Position numbers and translations under genes: made by a program
Source of the DNA: Duganella sp. BJB476
GTDB lineage: Bacteria; Pseudomonadota; Gammaproteobacteria; Burkholderiales; Burkholderiaceae_D
Reading direction: 5' to 3'
NCBI RefSeq assembly: GCF_003416895.1
Contig: NZ_QVIO01000001.1
Span: 372,001-436,000 of the forward strand
DNA length: 64,000 nucleotides
The notes under the pieces: generated by a model
The model's input: only the letters and a program-made list of their open reading frames with translations
Database searches by the model: none
Told to the model about the DNA's origin: nothing
Shown here: in pieces, positions 36,186-45,064 of the stretch
Position numbering within the stretch: position 1 is the stretch's first letter
How the letters are laid out: each line of letters begins with the position of its first letter

Positions 36186-38621
36186 TTATAAGCTGCCCCT
36201 CAATTCCAGCCCGATCATGCGCGGCGGGGTGATGCTGGCGAATGGCATGCCGAGCGGCTTGGTCTGGCCATCGAGGTTGTAGACGTAGCGTTTGTCGAAC
36301 AGGTTGTTGACCAGCAGCGCCACGCCGAACTTGCCGCTGGCGTTGTCCCAGGCCAGGCGCAGGTCCGCCTTGCTGACCGCTGTACCGGTGCGGAAGGCAG
36401 GGGCGTTCATGCATTGCAGGGCGCGGGTGTCGTCGTTGCAGCGCGATTTGCCGTGGTAGCTGCCTTGCAGCGTCGCGTTGATCCTGCCGCCGGGCGCATC
36501 CCAGCTGCCGTTCACGCCGGCCATGCCGCTGAAGACCGGCGTACCCACCGGCTGGCCGGACAGGTTCAGCGTGGCGCCGTCGCTGCCGGTGGTTTGATAG
36601 CGATGATAGGTCTGGTCGATCAGTTCAAGTCCGGCGAACAGCGTGACGCCGGGGGCTACGCGGATGCGGCCGTCGAGGTCCAGCCCTTTGGCCTGCTGGT
36701 CGCTGCTGACGATGTTGTAGGTCGAGATGGCGCCGGTGCCGCCTAGCTTGATGTCTTGCAGGTTCTTGAAGCGGTAGGCGAACAGGGAGCCGTTCAGCGT
36801 GGCCCGGATGCTGGGGAGGTAGAGCTTGAAACCCAGCTCCAGGTTGGTCATCTTCTCGGGCGCGAAGCTTGGGTCGCGCGCCTTGGCATCGGCCGACGCC
36901 GGATTCGGCGGCGTGAAGACGTTGTAGCCGCCGGCCTGGTAGCCCTGCGACAGCGATGCGAACAACAGCAGATCGCCGGTCAGCTTATGGTCCAGCACCA
37001 CGCGCGGGCTCCAGTCGCTCCAGCTGTGGGAGGCGTTGACCGGTGTGGCGGCCAGTTGTCCCGCCGCGCCGAACACCACGTTGGCCGGCAGCGATGACGC
37101 GTCCAGCCCCGCGGCCGGGCCGTAGGTGTTGAGCAGGGCGTCGAGCTCCGGCGACTGGCGCGCGGGTACGTACCACTGCATCGTCTTGCGGTCGCGGCTC
37201 CAGCGCACGCCGGTGGTCAGGTTGGTGGCCGGCGTTACGTGCCAGATGATGTCCTCGTAGACCGAGACTGCGCGGCTGTGTAGCCTGGAGTAGGTGTGCT
37301 CGCCCCATGAGAAATTCGACGAGCCATCGACACCGGGCACGCCGGCTTGCGCCAGGCCGGCGAACAGCGTGGCGAAGTCTGCGGCGCCACCCTGCATTTG
37401 GCTGATGGTGTCCAGCGTCGCCGTGTTGACGATGGCGGAAGAGGTCTGGCGCTCACGATTGTCGTAGAAGCTGACGCCGGCGATCCAGTCCAGCGTATCG
37501 GTCTTGCCGGACAGTTTGAACTCCTGCTGCCAGTTGTAGGCGTTCTTGTGATCGTCGGTGGACAGCCGGAAGTCGGCCCGGCTGGTGCCGTCGTTGTCGG
37601 TCAGGTTGGACGAGGAGAAGGTGCGGAAGGCGGTGGTCGAGCGCAGCGTCACGCCGCCCAGCGGCAGCTCGGCGCGCAGGGTGACGCCGTCGAACACGCG
37701 CCGCTCGCGGCCATCGGTGTCGTTCTCCAGCGGCGCCTTGCGCGGATCGACGAAGTTGGCGATGTAGGCAGCATCATAGACGCCGGTGTAGCCGCTCTGC
37801 GGCAGCGCGGGGTCCTTGACCACGCCGAACGCCGGCCAGCCGTGCTGGCGCAGTTGCTCGTGTTCCCACGAGAGGTTGATCGTGGCGTCCTTGATCTTCT
37901 GCTTCAGCGAAAGGCGGGTGGCCCACGAGTTGTCGCCGCCGGTACGGGTGCCGGTGGTGGTGTTGCGCACCCAGCCATCGCTGGCGGCGCGCACCACCAC
38001 CAGGCGCGCCGCCGTGTCCTTCCCCAGCGGGAGATTGAGCATCGCGTCCATGTTGACGCGGTTGTAGTTGCCGACCTTGACGTGGCCGGCCACGTCGAGA
38101 TTGTCGTCCGGCTCATTGGTGACGACGGATATCGCGCCGGCGGCGCTGTTGCGGCCAAACAGGGTCCCTTGCGGCCCCTTCAGCACTTCGACCCGCTGGA
38201 TGTCGATGAAGTTCATCAGCGCGCCGCCGGTCTTGCCGGTGTAGACGCCGTCCACGTAGATGCCGACCGGCGTGTCGGTGCCGATGCCGAAATCGCCCGG
38301 CTGCACGCCGCGTATGCCGAACACCGGCTGCGTTGCCTGGGTGGCGTCCACCTGGAGGCCTGGCAGGTAGCCGTTCAGGTCACCGAGGTTTTTGGCGCCA
38401 AGGTTCTGGATGTCCCTGGCCGTTACGACCTCCATCGAGATCGGCACGTCCTGCGCCGACTGCGAGCGCGATTGCGCCGTGACGACCACTTTCTGTATGT
38501 CGTCGTTCGCGGCCTGCGCTGCGAACGGTGCGAGTGCGGCGCCGCCCGCAAAGGCAATGGCGATGCTGTGCGCGAGGGTGCGCATGCGGCTCGATGATGG
38601 TTGTGTTGCTGGTGTCTTCAC
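36186..38621 (-). CDS. TonB-dependent receptor
   Basis: An 811-residue outer-membrane receptor. GTG start at 38621 after GGGAGA; signal peptide ends at about residue 39 (APFAAQA). Plug domain with the TonB-box-like VVVTAQSRSQSAQDVPISM and the NAAGAISVVTNEP segment, then a 22-strand-type barrel ending in ITPPRMIGLELRGSL with the terminal aromatic-poor strand. The family of plug (QDVPISM, GVYTGKTGGALMNFIDIQRVEVLKGPQGTLFGRNSAAG in parts) is the large iron-siderophore/carbohydrate/sterol-type group common in sphingomonads and Oxalobacteraceae. Ligand unknown. Downstream 188-aa and AraC genes may share regulation. Confidence 0.92.
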   Translation of the reverse strand: MKTPATQPSSSRMRTLAHSIAIAFAGGAALAPFAAQAANDDIQKVVVTAQSRSQSAQDVPISMEVVTARDIQNLGAKNLGDLNGYLPGLQVDATQATQPVFGIRGVQPGDFGIGTDTPVGIYVDGVYTGKTGGALMNFIDIQRVEVLKGPQGTLFGRNSAAGAISVVTNEPDDNLDVAGHVKVGNYNRVNMDAMLNLPLGKDTAARLVVVRAASDGWVRNTTTGTRTGGDNSWATRLSLKQKIKDATINLSWEHEQLRQHGWPAFGVVKDPALPQSGYTGVYDAAYIANFVDPRKAPLENDTDGRERRVFDGVTLRAELPLGGVTLRSTTAFRTFSSSNLTDNDGTSRADFRLSTDDHKNAYNWQQEFKLSGKTDTLDWIAGVSFYDNRERQTSSAIVNTATLDTISQMQGGAADFATLFAGLAQAGVPGVDGSSNFSWGEHTYSRLHSRAVSVYEDIIWHVTPATNLTTGVRWSRDRKTMQWYVPARQSPELDALLNTYGPAAGLDASSLPANVVFGAAGQLAATPVNASHSWSDWSPRVVLDHKLTGDLLLFASLSQGYQAGGYNVFTPPNPASADAKARDPSFAPEKMTNLELGFKLYLPSIRATLNGSLFAYRFKNLQDIKLGGTGAISTYNIVSSDQQAKGLDLDGRIRVAPGVTLFAGLELIDQTYHRYQTTGSDGATLNLSGQPVGTPVFSGMAGVNGSWDAPGGRINATLQGSYHGKSRCNDDTRALQCMNAPAFRTGTAVSKADLRLAWDNASGKFGVALLVNNLFDKRYVYNLDGQTKPLGMPFASITPPRMIGLELRGSL

Positions 38622-38872
38622 GATATCTCCCGGGTTGATGATGGTTTTATTTTGCTGCCGTGTGAACCGAATGTAGACGCGCGCCGGACGGGGAGGGGGG
38701 CTGGATCGGACAGCCGGGGATGCCGGTGAGGCCAAGGCGGCCCCGGTGTTGCTGGGCCGCCCGTGGGGCCGCCTTGGCCGGAATTGCTCCCTGCCTGTCC
38801 TTTTGGCCCCCGTGCGTGGCCGCCTTTATTTGCACAATGAATCCTGTAATTTCATAAAACGGGAGAGTGAAC

Positions 38873-40267
38873 ATGGCGGACCAACAGACGGATAAAATTA
38901 TCGATTGCGGCAACGCGGTGTGCGTGGTGGGGGCGGGGCCGGGCGGCCTGTCGGCGGCGCGGGCATTGAAGGGCATGAAGCTGGCGTACGAGCAGTTCGA
39001 ACGCCATTCGGATGTGGGCGGGATCTGGGACATGAACAATCCCGGCAGCCCGATCTACGAATCGGCCCACTTCATTTCGTCGCGCGATTTGTCGGGCTTT
39101 ATCGGCTTCCCGATGCCGAAGTCCTTTCCCGACTATCCCACCAACCAGCAGATACTGAGTTATGTGCGCAGCTACGCCGACGCCTTCGGCCTGCGCGGTG
39201 CGATCCGTTTCAATACGGCGGTGCAGAACGTGTACAAGGAAGACAGCGGTAAATGGCTGGTGACGCTGGGCGACGGCAGCCGCCGGCGCTATCACGCCGT
39301 CATCTGCGCCACCGGCTGCAACTGGGACCCCAATATGCCGGAGCTGAAGGGCCAGTTCAACGGCGAGATACGCCATTCCGTCACCTACAAGAGCAGCGAC
39401 GAATTCGCCGGCAAGCGCGTGATGATCGTCGGTGCCGGCAACTCCGGCGCGGACATCGGCTGCGACGCGGCGGCGCGCGCCGACCAGGCCTTTATCAGCC
39501 TGCGGCGCGGCTATCACTTCATTCCAAAGCACCTGTTTGGCCTGCCGGCCGACCAGGTGGGCGAGAGCGGTCCGCAGCTGCCGATGTGGATCGCGCGACC
39601 CGTCATGGGCCTGCTGCTGAAGATGTTCACCGGCGACCTGACCCGCTTCGGCCTGCCCAAGCCGGACCATCGCCTGTTCGAGAGCCATCCGCTGCTCAAC
39701 TCCCAGCTGCTGCACAATCTCCAGCACGGCAATATCGCCGTCAAGCCGGACATCGCCTACTACGACCGCGACGACGTGGTCTTCAAGGACGGCAGCCGCG
39801 AGCAGCTGGACCTGGTGATCTACGCCACCGGCTACAAGTGGAGCTGCAAATACGCGGCCGAATATTTCGAGTGGCGCGGCGGCAGGCCGCAGCTCTACCT
39901 GTCGATGTTCAGCCGCGATCACCGCAACCTGTTCGGCATCGGCTATGTCGAAACCAATTCCAGTGCCTACAAGCTGTTCGACACCGAAGCCTTCATGATC
40001 GCCGCCTATCTGCGCGACCAGCTGGACAACCCCGGCGGCGCCAGCCGCTTCGACGCGCTGATCGCCGAGGACGACCCGGACCTGTCGGGCGGCCTGAAAT
40101 TCGTCAAGTCGCAGCGGCACGAGGTGTATCTGGAGGCGCATGCGCTCAAGTCCTATCTGAAGCGGCTGCGCAAGAAGATGGGCTGGCCGGAACTGAGCGA
40201 AACCTATTACGACCATTTGCGCACCAAGGCGGCGCGGCGATCGCCGGCGCTGCGCGCGGCAGCTTGA
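38873..40267 (+). CDS. flavin-containing monooxygenase
   Basis: A 464-residue NADPH-dependent FMO-type enzyme. FAD fold VVGAGPGGLSAARAL (residues about 18-32), the FMO fingerprint FNGEIRHSVTYK around residue 163, and NADPH fold VMIVGAGNSGADIG (about 183-196), then DLVIYATGYKW. Inserts one oxygen into a nucleophilic heteroatom, or a ketone if Baeyer-Villiger-like. GGGAGAG before ATG 38873 selects this start over a GTG six bases earlier. First gene of an operon with an aldehyde dehydrogenase and an SDR (10-11 bases apart), suggesting sequential oxidation of one substrate. Confidence 0.9.
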   Translation: MADQQTDKIIDCGNAVCVVGAGPGGLSAARALKGMKLAYEQFERHSDVGGIWDMNNPGSPIYESAHFISSRDLSGFIGFPMPKSFPDYPTNQQILSYVRSYADAFGLRGAIRFNTAVQNVYKEDSGKWLVTLGDGSRRRYHAVICATGCNWDPNMPELKGQFNGEIRHSVTYKSSDEFAGKRVMIVGAGNSGADIGCDAAARADQAFISLRRGYHFIPKHLFGLPADQVGESGPQLPMWIARPVMGLLLKMFTGDLTRFGLPKPDHRLFESHPLLNSQLLHNLQHGNIAVKPDIAYYDRDDVVFKDGSREQLDLVIYATGYKWSCKYAAEYFEWRGGRPQLYLSMFSRDHRNLFGIGYVETNSSAYKLFDTEAFMIAAYLRDQLDNPGGASRFDALIAEDDPDLSGGLKFVKSQRHEVYLEAHALKSYLKRLRKKMGWPELSETYYDHLRTKAARRSPALRAAA

Positions 40268-40277
40268 GAGGAATACT

Positions 40278-41795
40278 GTGGACAAGACAGTGCAGTACTA
40301 CCAGCAACAGGCGACACAGCTGGATTTTGAGACCCGCGCGCTAATCGGCGGCCGCTTCGTCAACGCGGTCTCGGCCGAGGAGTTCGACTCCATCAATCCC
40401 GCCACCGGACGCAGGCTGGCCGGCATCGCGCGCTGCGGCGCCTTCGAGGTGGACGACGCGGTCGGCGCGGCGCGCCTGGCCTTCGAGCGCGGACACTGGT
40501 CGGGCGCCTCGCCCAAGCACCGCAAGAAGGTGCTGCTGCGGTTGGCCGAGCTGGTCGAGGCCAACCTGGAAACGCTGGCGCTGATGGAGAGCCTGGATTC
40601 CGGCAAGCCGATACGCGACGCGCTGGGGGCCGACCTGCCGGACATGATCGAGAGCCTGCGCTGGCACGCCGAGGCGGCCGACAAGCTGTACGACCAGATG
40701 GCGCCGACCGCACCCGATGTGGTGGCGATGATCGTGCGTGAGCCGATCGGGGTGGTGGGTGCGGTCCTGCCGTGGAATTTTCCGCTCTACCTGGCCGGCT
40801 GGAAGATCGGCCCGGCGCTCGCCAGCGGCAATTCGATGGTGATCAAGCCCGCCGAGCAGACCTCGCTGACGGCGCTGATGCTGGGCCGCCTGGCGCTGGA
40901 GGCGGGCCTGCCGGAGGGCGTGCTGAATATCGTGCCGGGCTACGGCGAGACGGTGGGGCAGGCGATGGGCCGGCACCGCGACATCGACTGCATCAGCTTT
41001 ACCGGTTCGGGCGAGGTGGGGCGGCTGTTCCTCAAATACTCGGCCGAATCGAACCTGAAGCGGGTGGTGCTCGAATGCGGCGGCAAGAGCCCGGCGCTGG
41101 TGCTGGCCGACGCCGCCGACCTGCCGCGCGTGGCGCAGCAGGTGGCCACCGGGGCGCTGTTCTGCCAGGGCGAAAACTGCAGCGCCGGTTCGCGCCTGAT
41201 CGTGCACCGCTCGCGCAAGGACGAGCTGCTGGAGCTGGTCAAAGGCGCGTTCGACGAGTGGCGGGTCGGCGATCCACTCGACCCCGCCACGCGGGTCGGT
41301 GCGCTGATCGAGCCTGCTCACATGCAGCGCGTGCTGGCCTACATCGACGGCGGCAAGGCGCAGGGCGCGCATCTGGTGCACGGCGGCGCGCAGGTGCGAC
41401 GCGACTCCGGCGGCAGCTTTGTCGAGCCGACCATCTTCGACCACGTGCAGCCGGGGATGAACATCGCCCGCGAGGAGATCTTCGGGCCGGTGCTGTCGGT
41501 GCTGGGCTTCGACACGCTGGCCGAGGGCGTGGCGATGGCCAACGACACCAACTACGGCCTGGCGTCCTCGGTCTACACCAGCAACCTGGACGCGGCGCAT
41601 GGCGTGGCACGGGCGATACGGGCCGGCACCGTGTCGGTCAACTGCTTCTCCGAGGGCGACACCGGCGTGCCGTTCGGCGGCTACAAGGAGTCCGGTTTCG
41701 GCGGGCGCGAAAAATCGCTGATGGCGCACGACCAGTACACCGAGACCAAGACCATCTGGATGCAGCTGGGCGCGGCCGGCGGCATCAACACCTGA
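40278..41795 (+). CDS. NAD(P)-dependent aldehyde dehydrogenase
   Basis: A 505-residue ALDH-superfamily enzyme that oxidises an aldehyde to an acid. GTG start at 40278 with AGAGGAA upstream. Motifs: PWNFPLYLAGWKIGPALASGN, FTGSGEVGR, catalytic Glu266 in LECGGKSP, catalytic Cys301 in GENCSAGSR, and the C-terminal EIFGPVLSVLGF and PFGGYKESGFG. It sits between the monooxygenase and the SDR genes and is likely the second step of their pathway. Confidence 0.94.
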   Translation: MDKTVQYYQQQATQLDFETRALIGGRFVNAVSAEEFDSINPATGRRLAGIARCGAFEVDDAVGAARLAFERGHWSGASPKHRKKVLLRLAELVEANLETLALMESLDSGKPIRDALGADLPDMIESLRWHAEAADKLYDQMAPTAPDVVAMIVREPIGVVGAVLPWNFPLYLAGWKIGPALASGNSMVIKPAEQTSLTALMLGRLALEAGLPEGVLNIVPGYGETVGQAMGRHRDIDCISFTGSGEVGRLFLKYSAESNLKRVVLECGGKSPALVLADAADLPRVAQQVATGALFCQGENCSAGSRLIVHRSRKDELLELVKGAFDEWRVGDPLDPATRVGALIEPAHMQRVLAYIDGGKAQGAHLVHGGAQVRRDSGGSFVEPTIFDHVQPGMNIAREEIFGPVLSVLGFDTLAEGVAMANDTNYGLASSVYTSNLDAAHGVARAIRAGTVSVNCFSEGDTGVPFGGYKESGFGGREKSLMAHDQYTETKTIWMQLGAAGGINT

Positions 41796-41806
41796 GAGGA
41801 ATGCAC

Positions 41807-42673
41807 ATGGCTACAACATCGAAGGGCGGCCGGATCGCCCTCATCACCGGCGGCGCCGGCGGCATCGGCCGCGAGATCTGCCGCGGCTTCATCGAGCGCG
41901 GCATCATCTGCGTGCTGGCCGACCATAACCAGGAGGCGCTGGACCGCGCGACGGCCGAGCTGGGGCCGGCGGCGGTGGGCGTGGCGGTCGACCTGTCCGA
42001 TTTCAGCAAGCTGCCCGCCTTGCTGGCCTTCGTGCAGGCGCGCTACGGGCGGCTCGACATCCTGGTCAACAACGCCGCCATCACCGGCACCGGGCACTTC
42101 GAGGAGCGCCCGGTCGATAACATCCTGGCGGAGCTGAACATCAACCTGCTGTCGCCGATCGTGCTGACCCGATTGGCCTTCGCCGCCTTGCAGCGCAGCG
42201 GCGACGGTCGCGTGATCAACACCGTGTCGCTGGGCGGCATCTTCCCGCTGCCGGAAACCGGGGTCTATTCGGCCACCAAGTTCGGCCTGCGCGGCGCCAT
42301 GCTGTGCCTGGGCATGGACCGCGAGCGGCACGGCGTGCATGTCGGCAGCGTGCTGCCCTCCGCCACGGAGACGCCGATGCTGATGCGCGAGGCGGTCGAA
42401 GGCGGCAACACCCTGCAGTTCATGGATCCGCCGCAGCAGCCGGCAGACGTGGCGCGCCAGGTGATGCTGATGCTGGACAGCCCCTGCCTGGAGCGCTATC
42501 CGCGCTGGAGCGAGTCCTGGTCGGTGCGGCTGGCGATGCTGGCGCCGAATTTTCTGCCGCGCTTGATACCGCTGTTCCGCAAAAAGGGAGTGCGCGGCCA
42601 CGCGCGCTACCTGGAGTCGCTGCGCAAGCGCGGGCTGGCGGTTGCCCACGAGGGGAAGTGGGAGTTGTCCTGA
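41807..42673 (+). CDS. short-chain dehydrogenase/reductase
   Basis: A 288-residue classical SDR with an extra C-terminal tail. NAD-binding TGGAGGIG (residues about 15-22), NNAA, catalytic Ser (TVSLGG), and YSATK for the Tyr-Lys pair, ending in a basic Leu/Arg region (LIPLFRKKGVRGHARYLESL). GAGAGGA six bases before ATG 41807 favours it over ATG 41801. Last gene of the monooxygenase operon; probably oxidises an alcohol or reduces a ketone of the same pathway. Confidence 0.9.
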   Translation: MATTSKGGRIALITGGAGGIGREICRGFIERGIICVLADHNQEALDRATAELGPAAVGVAVDLSDFSKLPALLAFVQARYGRLDILVNNAAITGTGHFEERPVDNILAELNINLLSPIVLTRLAFAALQRSGDGRVINTVSLGGIFPLPETGVYSATKFGLRGAMLCLGMDRERHGVHVGSVLPSATETPMLMREAVEGGNTLQFMDPPQQPADVARQVMLMLDSPCLERYPRWSESWSVRLAMLAPNFLPRLIPLFRKKGVRGHARYLESLRKRGLAVAHEGKWELS

Positions 42674-42680
42674 CGATGGA

Positions 42681-43736
42681 CTAGGCCCAGGCGTTCAGGC
42701 GCGGCGCGGCGGCGCCTTGCCGCACCTGGTTCGGCAGCATGCCGGACCAGCGCTTGAACGCGCGGCGGAAGTTGCGCGCATCGGTGAAGCCGGTGGCCAT
42801 GGCGATTTCCACCAGCGGCATGTCGCTGCGCTTGAGCAGGTCGAGCGCGCATTCGTAGCGGACCTGGTCGACCAGGCGCTGATAGGACGTGTTCAGGTCC
42901 GACAGACGGCGGCGCAGCGTGCGCTCGCTGAGATTGAGCGCTTCGCCGATCGCGGCCAGGCCGGGTACTTCGTCGACCGAGGCACGCAGCAGGTTCATGA
43001 TCGATTCCACCAGATCGTTGCGCGGCTGGTCGACGGCCAGCAGTTGGTCGATCTGCGCCTGCAGGGTGGCCTGCATGTAGCGGTCGTAGGTGGGCAGCGG
43101 GCAGTGGAACCAGGCCATGTCGCAGATCAGCCGGTTCAACGGCGCGTTGAACACCACCGGGCAGCGGAAGTATTCGTTGTAGGCGCTGGCATAGGCGGGA
43201 CGCGGGTAGCGCAGCTCCAGCCGCGCCGGGCGGAAGTGCGAGCCGACCAGCGCGCGCGATACTTCGACGCTGCTGACGAAAATCTCCTCGATGAAAAACG
43301 GCTCCATCTCGGGATCGTGAAAACGGGTCGTCACCTCGGCGACGAAGTGATGCTCGTCGAGGACGCCGAGTTCATTGACGGTGAAGGCGCCGGCCGCGCG
43401 CTGGTGCCGGATCAGGTAGTGGAACGCCTCGCCCAGCGTGGCGCAGGTGAGCATGCCCAGGCCCGGCAGGCCGAAACAGACCACGGTCTGGCGCGCGCCG
43501 GTGGCGATGCCGATGGCCGGGTCGCCCCAGCGCTGCATGGCGCGCTTGACCAGTTGGCTGGTCTGGCGATAGGAGACGCGGAAGCCGGCGTCACACAGAT
43601 TCTCGGGCGTGAAGCCCAGTCCCTTGCACAGGCGTTCGGGCGAGTGGCCGCGGCCGGCCAGCAGTTGCAGCACCTGGCGGATCACATGGGGCGCTACGTC
43701 GGCATCGGCATCGGGGTGGTGGGATTTCGCCGTCAC
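42681..43736 (-). CDS. AraC family regulator (arabinose-binding type)
   Basis: A 351-residue regulator: N-terminal arabinose-binding-like region (about 20-215), C-terminal AraC HTH (about 245-345: LNLSERTLRRRLSDLNTSY and IAMATGFTDARNFRRAFKRWSG). GTG start 43736 follows AAAGGAG; the frame is open further but unsupported. It converges on the SDR gene, with seven bases between stops, and is a good candidate regulator for the monooxygenase operon; the MFS gene lies divergently upstream. Confidence 0.88.
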   Translation of the reverse strand: MTAKSHHPDADADVAPHVIRQVLQLLAGRGHSPERLCKGLGFTPENLCDAGFRVSYRQTSQLVKRAMQRWGDPAIGIATGARQTVVCFGLPGLGMLTCATLGEAFHYLIRHQRAAGAFTVNELGVLDEHHFVAEVTTRFHDPEMEPFFIEEIFVSSVEVSRALVGSHFRPARLELRYPRPAYASAYNEYFRCPVVFNAPLNRLICDMAWFHCPLPTYDRYMQATLQAQIDQLLAVDQPRNDLVESIMNLLRASVDEVPGLAAIGEALNLSERTLRRRLSDLNTSYQRLVDQVRYECALDLLKRSDMPLVEIAMATGFTDARNFRRAFKRWSGMLPNQVRQGAAAPRLNAWA

Positions 43737-43909
43737 GGGTGCTCCTTTTGAAGATGTAGCCAGCATAGTATGGATTTGTGCGCATGGGGCGTCCGGCGCG
43801 GAAATGGCCGTTTGAGTGTCTGTTTCTGGCCGTTTTGGACCTCTGCCGGCGCGGCGCCGCCGTATGCTTGGTGTCGGCGCGCAGAGTCGCCGCATACCTC
43901 GGAGAACAG

Positions 43910-45064
43910 ATGATCATCACGCCAGCGCAGCCCGCGCGCCAATCCCGCCCCACCTTGATCCTGGCCTGCTGCTGGGCGCTGGGCATAGGCGGCACCACCA
44001 TGATGCCGCTGCTGGTGACCAACGCGATGGCGCGCCTGCGGCTGGACGAGGGCCAGGCCACCATGCTGGCCGGGGCGGAGATGTTGGGCATGCTGGCCGG
44101 CTGCATCGTACTGCCGGCGCTGGCCCGGCGCTGGCCGTCCCGGCTCACCGCCGGCGCGCTGGTGCTGCTGGTGTGGAGCCAGGTGCTGTCGGCGCTGATC
44201 GTGTCGGCGCCGGCGTTCGCGGCGGCGCGCTTCGCGGCCGGCTTCTGCGAGGCGCAGATGATCGTCATGGTCGGCATTTGCCTGGCCTGCCACCGCGACG
44301 CGGAACGCCTGTGGGGCGTGGTGCTGCTGCTTTCCGGGCTGGCCGTGGCGGGGGTGTTCACGCTGCTGTCGCTGCTGCCCGGCGTGGCGAACGGCAGCGG
44401 CATCTGGTACGGCCTGGCGCTGCTGGCGGCGGTGCTGGGAGTGGGGGCGGTGCGCGTGCCGGTGCTGATGCCGCCGCAGCAGCCGGAAGTGTATGTGGGC
44501 CGGCGGCGCGGCCGGGCCGAGGTGTGGCTGGCGTGGGGCGTGTTCGTCGGCGTGTACAGCGTGCAGGCGGGCGTGTGGGCGGTGTCGGCCTTGCAGGGCG
44601 AACGTATCGGCCTGTCCTTGCCGGCCACGGGGACGTTGTTGTCGCTGTCTTCGCTGCTGGGCTTCTTCGGCGCGGTGGTGCCGGCGATACCGGCGCTGGC
44701 GGCGCGGCGCGGACTGACGGTGATGGCGGCGCTGGCGGTGATGTCGGCGTCGGTGGCCGGCTTCTTCACCGCGCACGGCGCGGCGGCCTTCTTCATCGCC
44801 CAGCTGGCGCTGAACGCCGCCTTCTATACCGTGATGGCGATACTGAACAGTTTTATTTCGGCGCGCGATCGCGACGGCTCGCTGCTGTCGCAATCGGTGG
44901 TGGTGACGTTTGCCGCGGTGGCGCTGGGTACGGTCGGCGCCGGGGCGCTGTTCCAGGGCATGGGTGCTTGGGGCGTGATCCTGTTTTCGCTGCTGGCGCT
45001 GGCCGGCAGCGTGCCGCTCGGGCTCAAGGCCCTGCGCGCACGCCCTGCACCATTGCCGTTCTAG
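43910..45064 (+). CDS. MFS transporter
   Basis: A 384-residue membrane protein with about 12 hydrophobic segments from residue 14 on. It has an Arg/Trp-rich loop (PALARRWPSRL) in the position of the MFS loop 2-3 motif, and RLRLDEGQATMLAGAEMLGM early. GGAGA lies just before ATG 43910. Substrate unknown; position beside the AraC regulator and monooxygenase operon suggests import or export of the pathway's substrate. Its stop overlaps the stop of the convergent PPC-repeat gene by four bases. Confidence 0.82.
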   Translation: MIITPAQPARQSRPTLILACCWALGIGGTTMMPLLVTNAMARLRLDEGQATMLAGAEMLGMLAGCIVLPALARRWPSRLTAGALVLLVWSQVLSALIVSAPAFAAARFAAGFCEAQMIVMVGICLACHRDAERLWGVVLLLSGLAVAGVFTLLSLLPGVANGSGIWYGLALLAAVLGVGAVRVPVLMPPQQPEVYVGRRRGRAEVWLAWGVFVGVYSVQAGVWAVSALQGERIGLSLPATGTLLSLSSLLGFFGAVVPAIPALAARRGLTVMAALAVMSASVAGFFTAHGAAAFFIAQLALNAAFYTVMAILNSFISARDRDGSLLSQSVVVTFAAVALGTVGAGALFQGMGAWGVILFSLLALAGSVPLGLKALRARPAPLPF

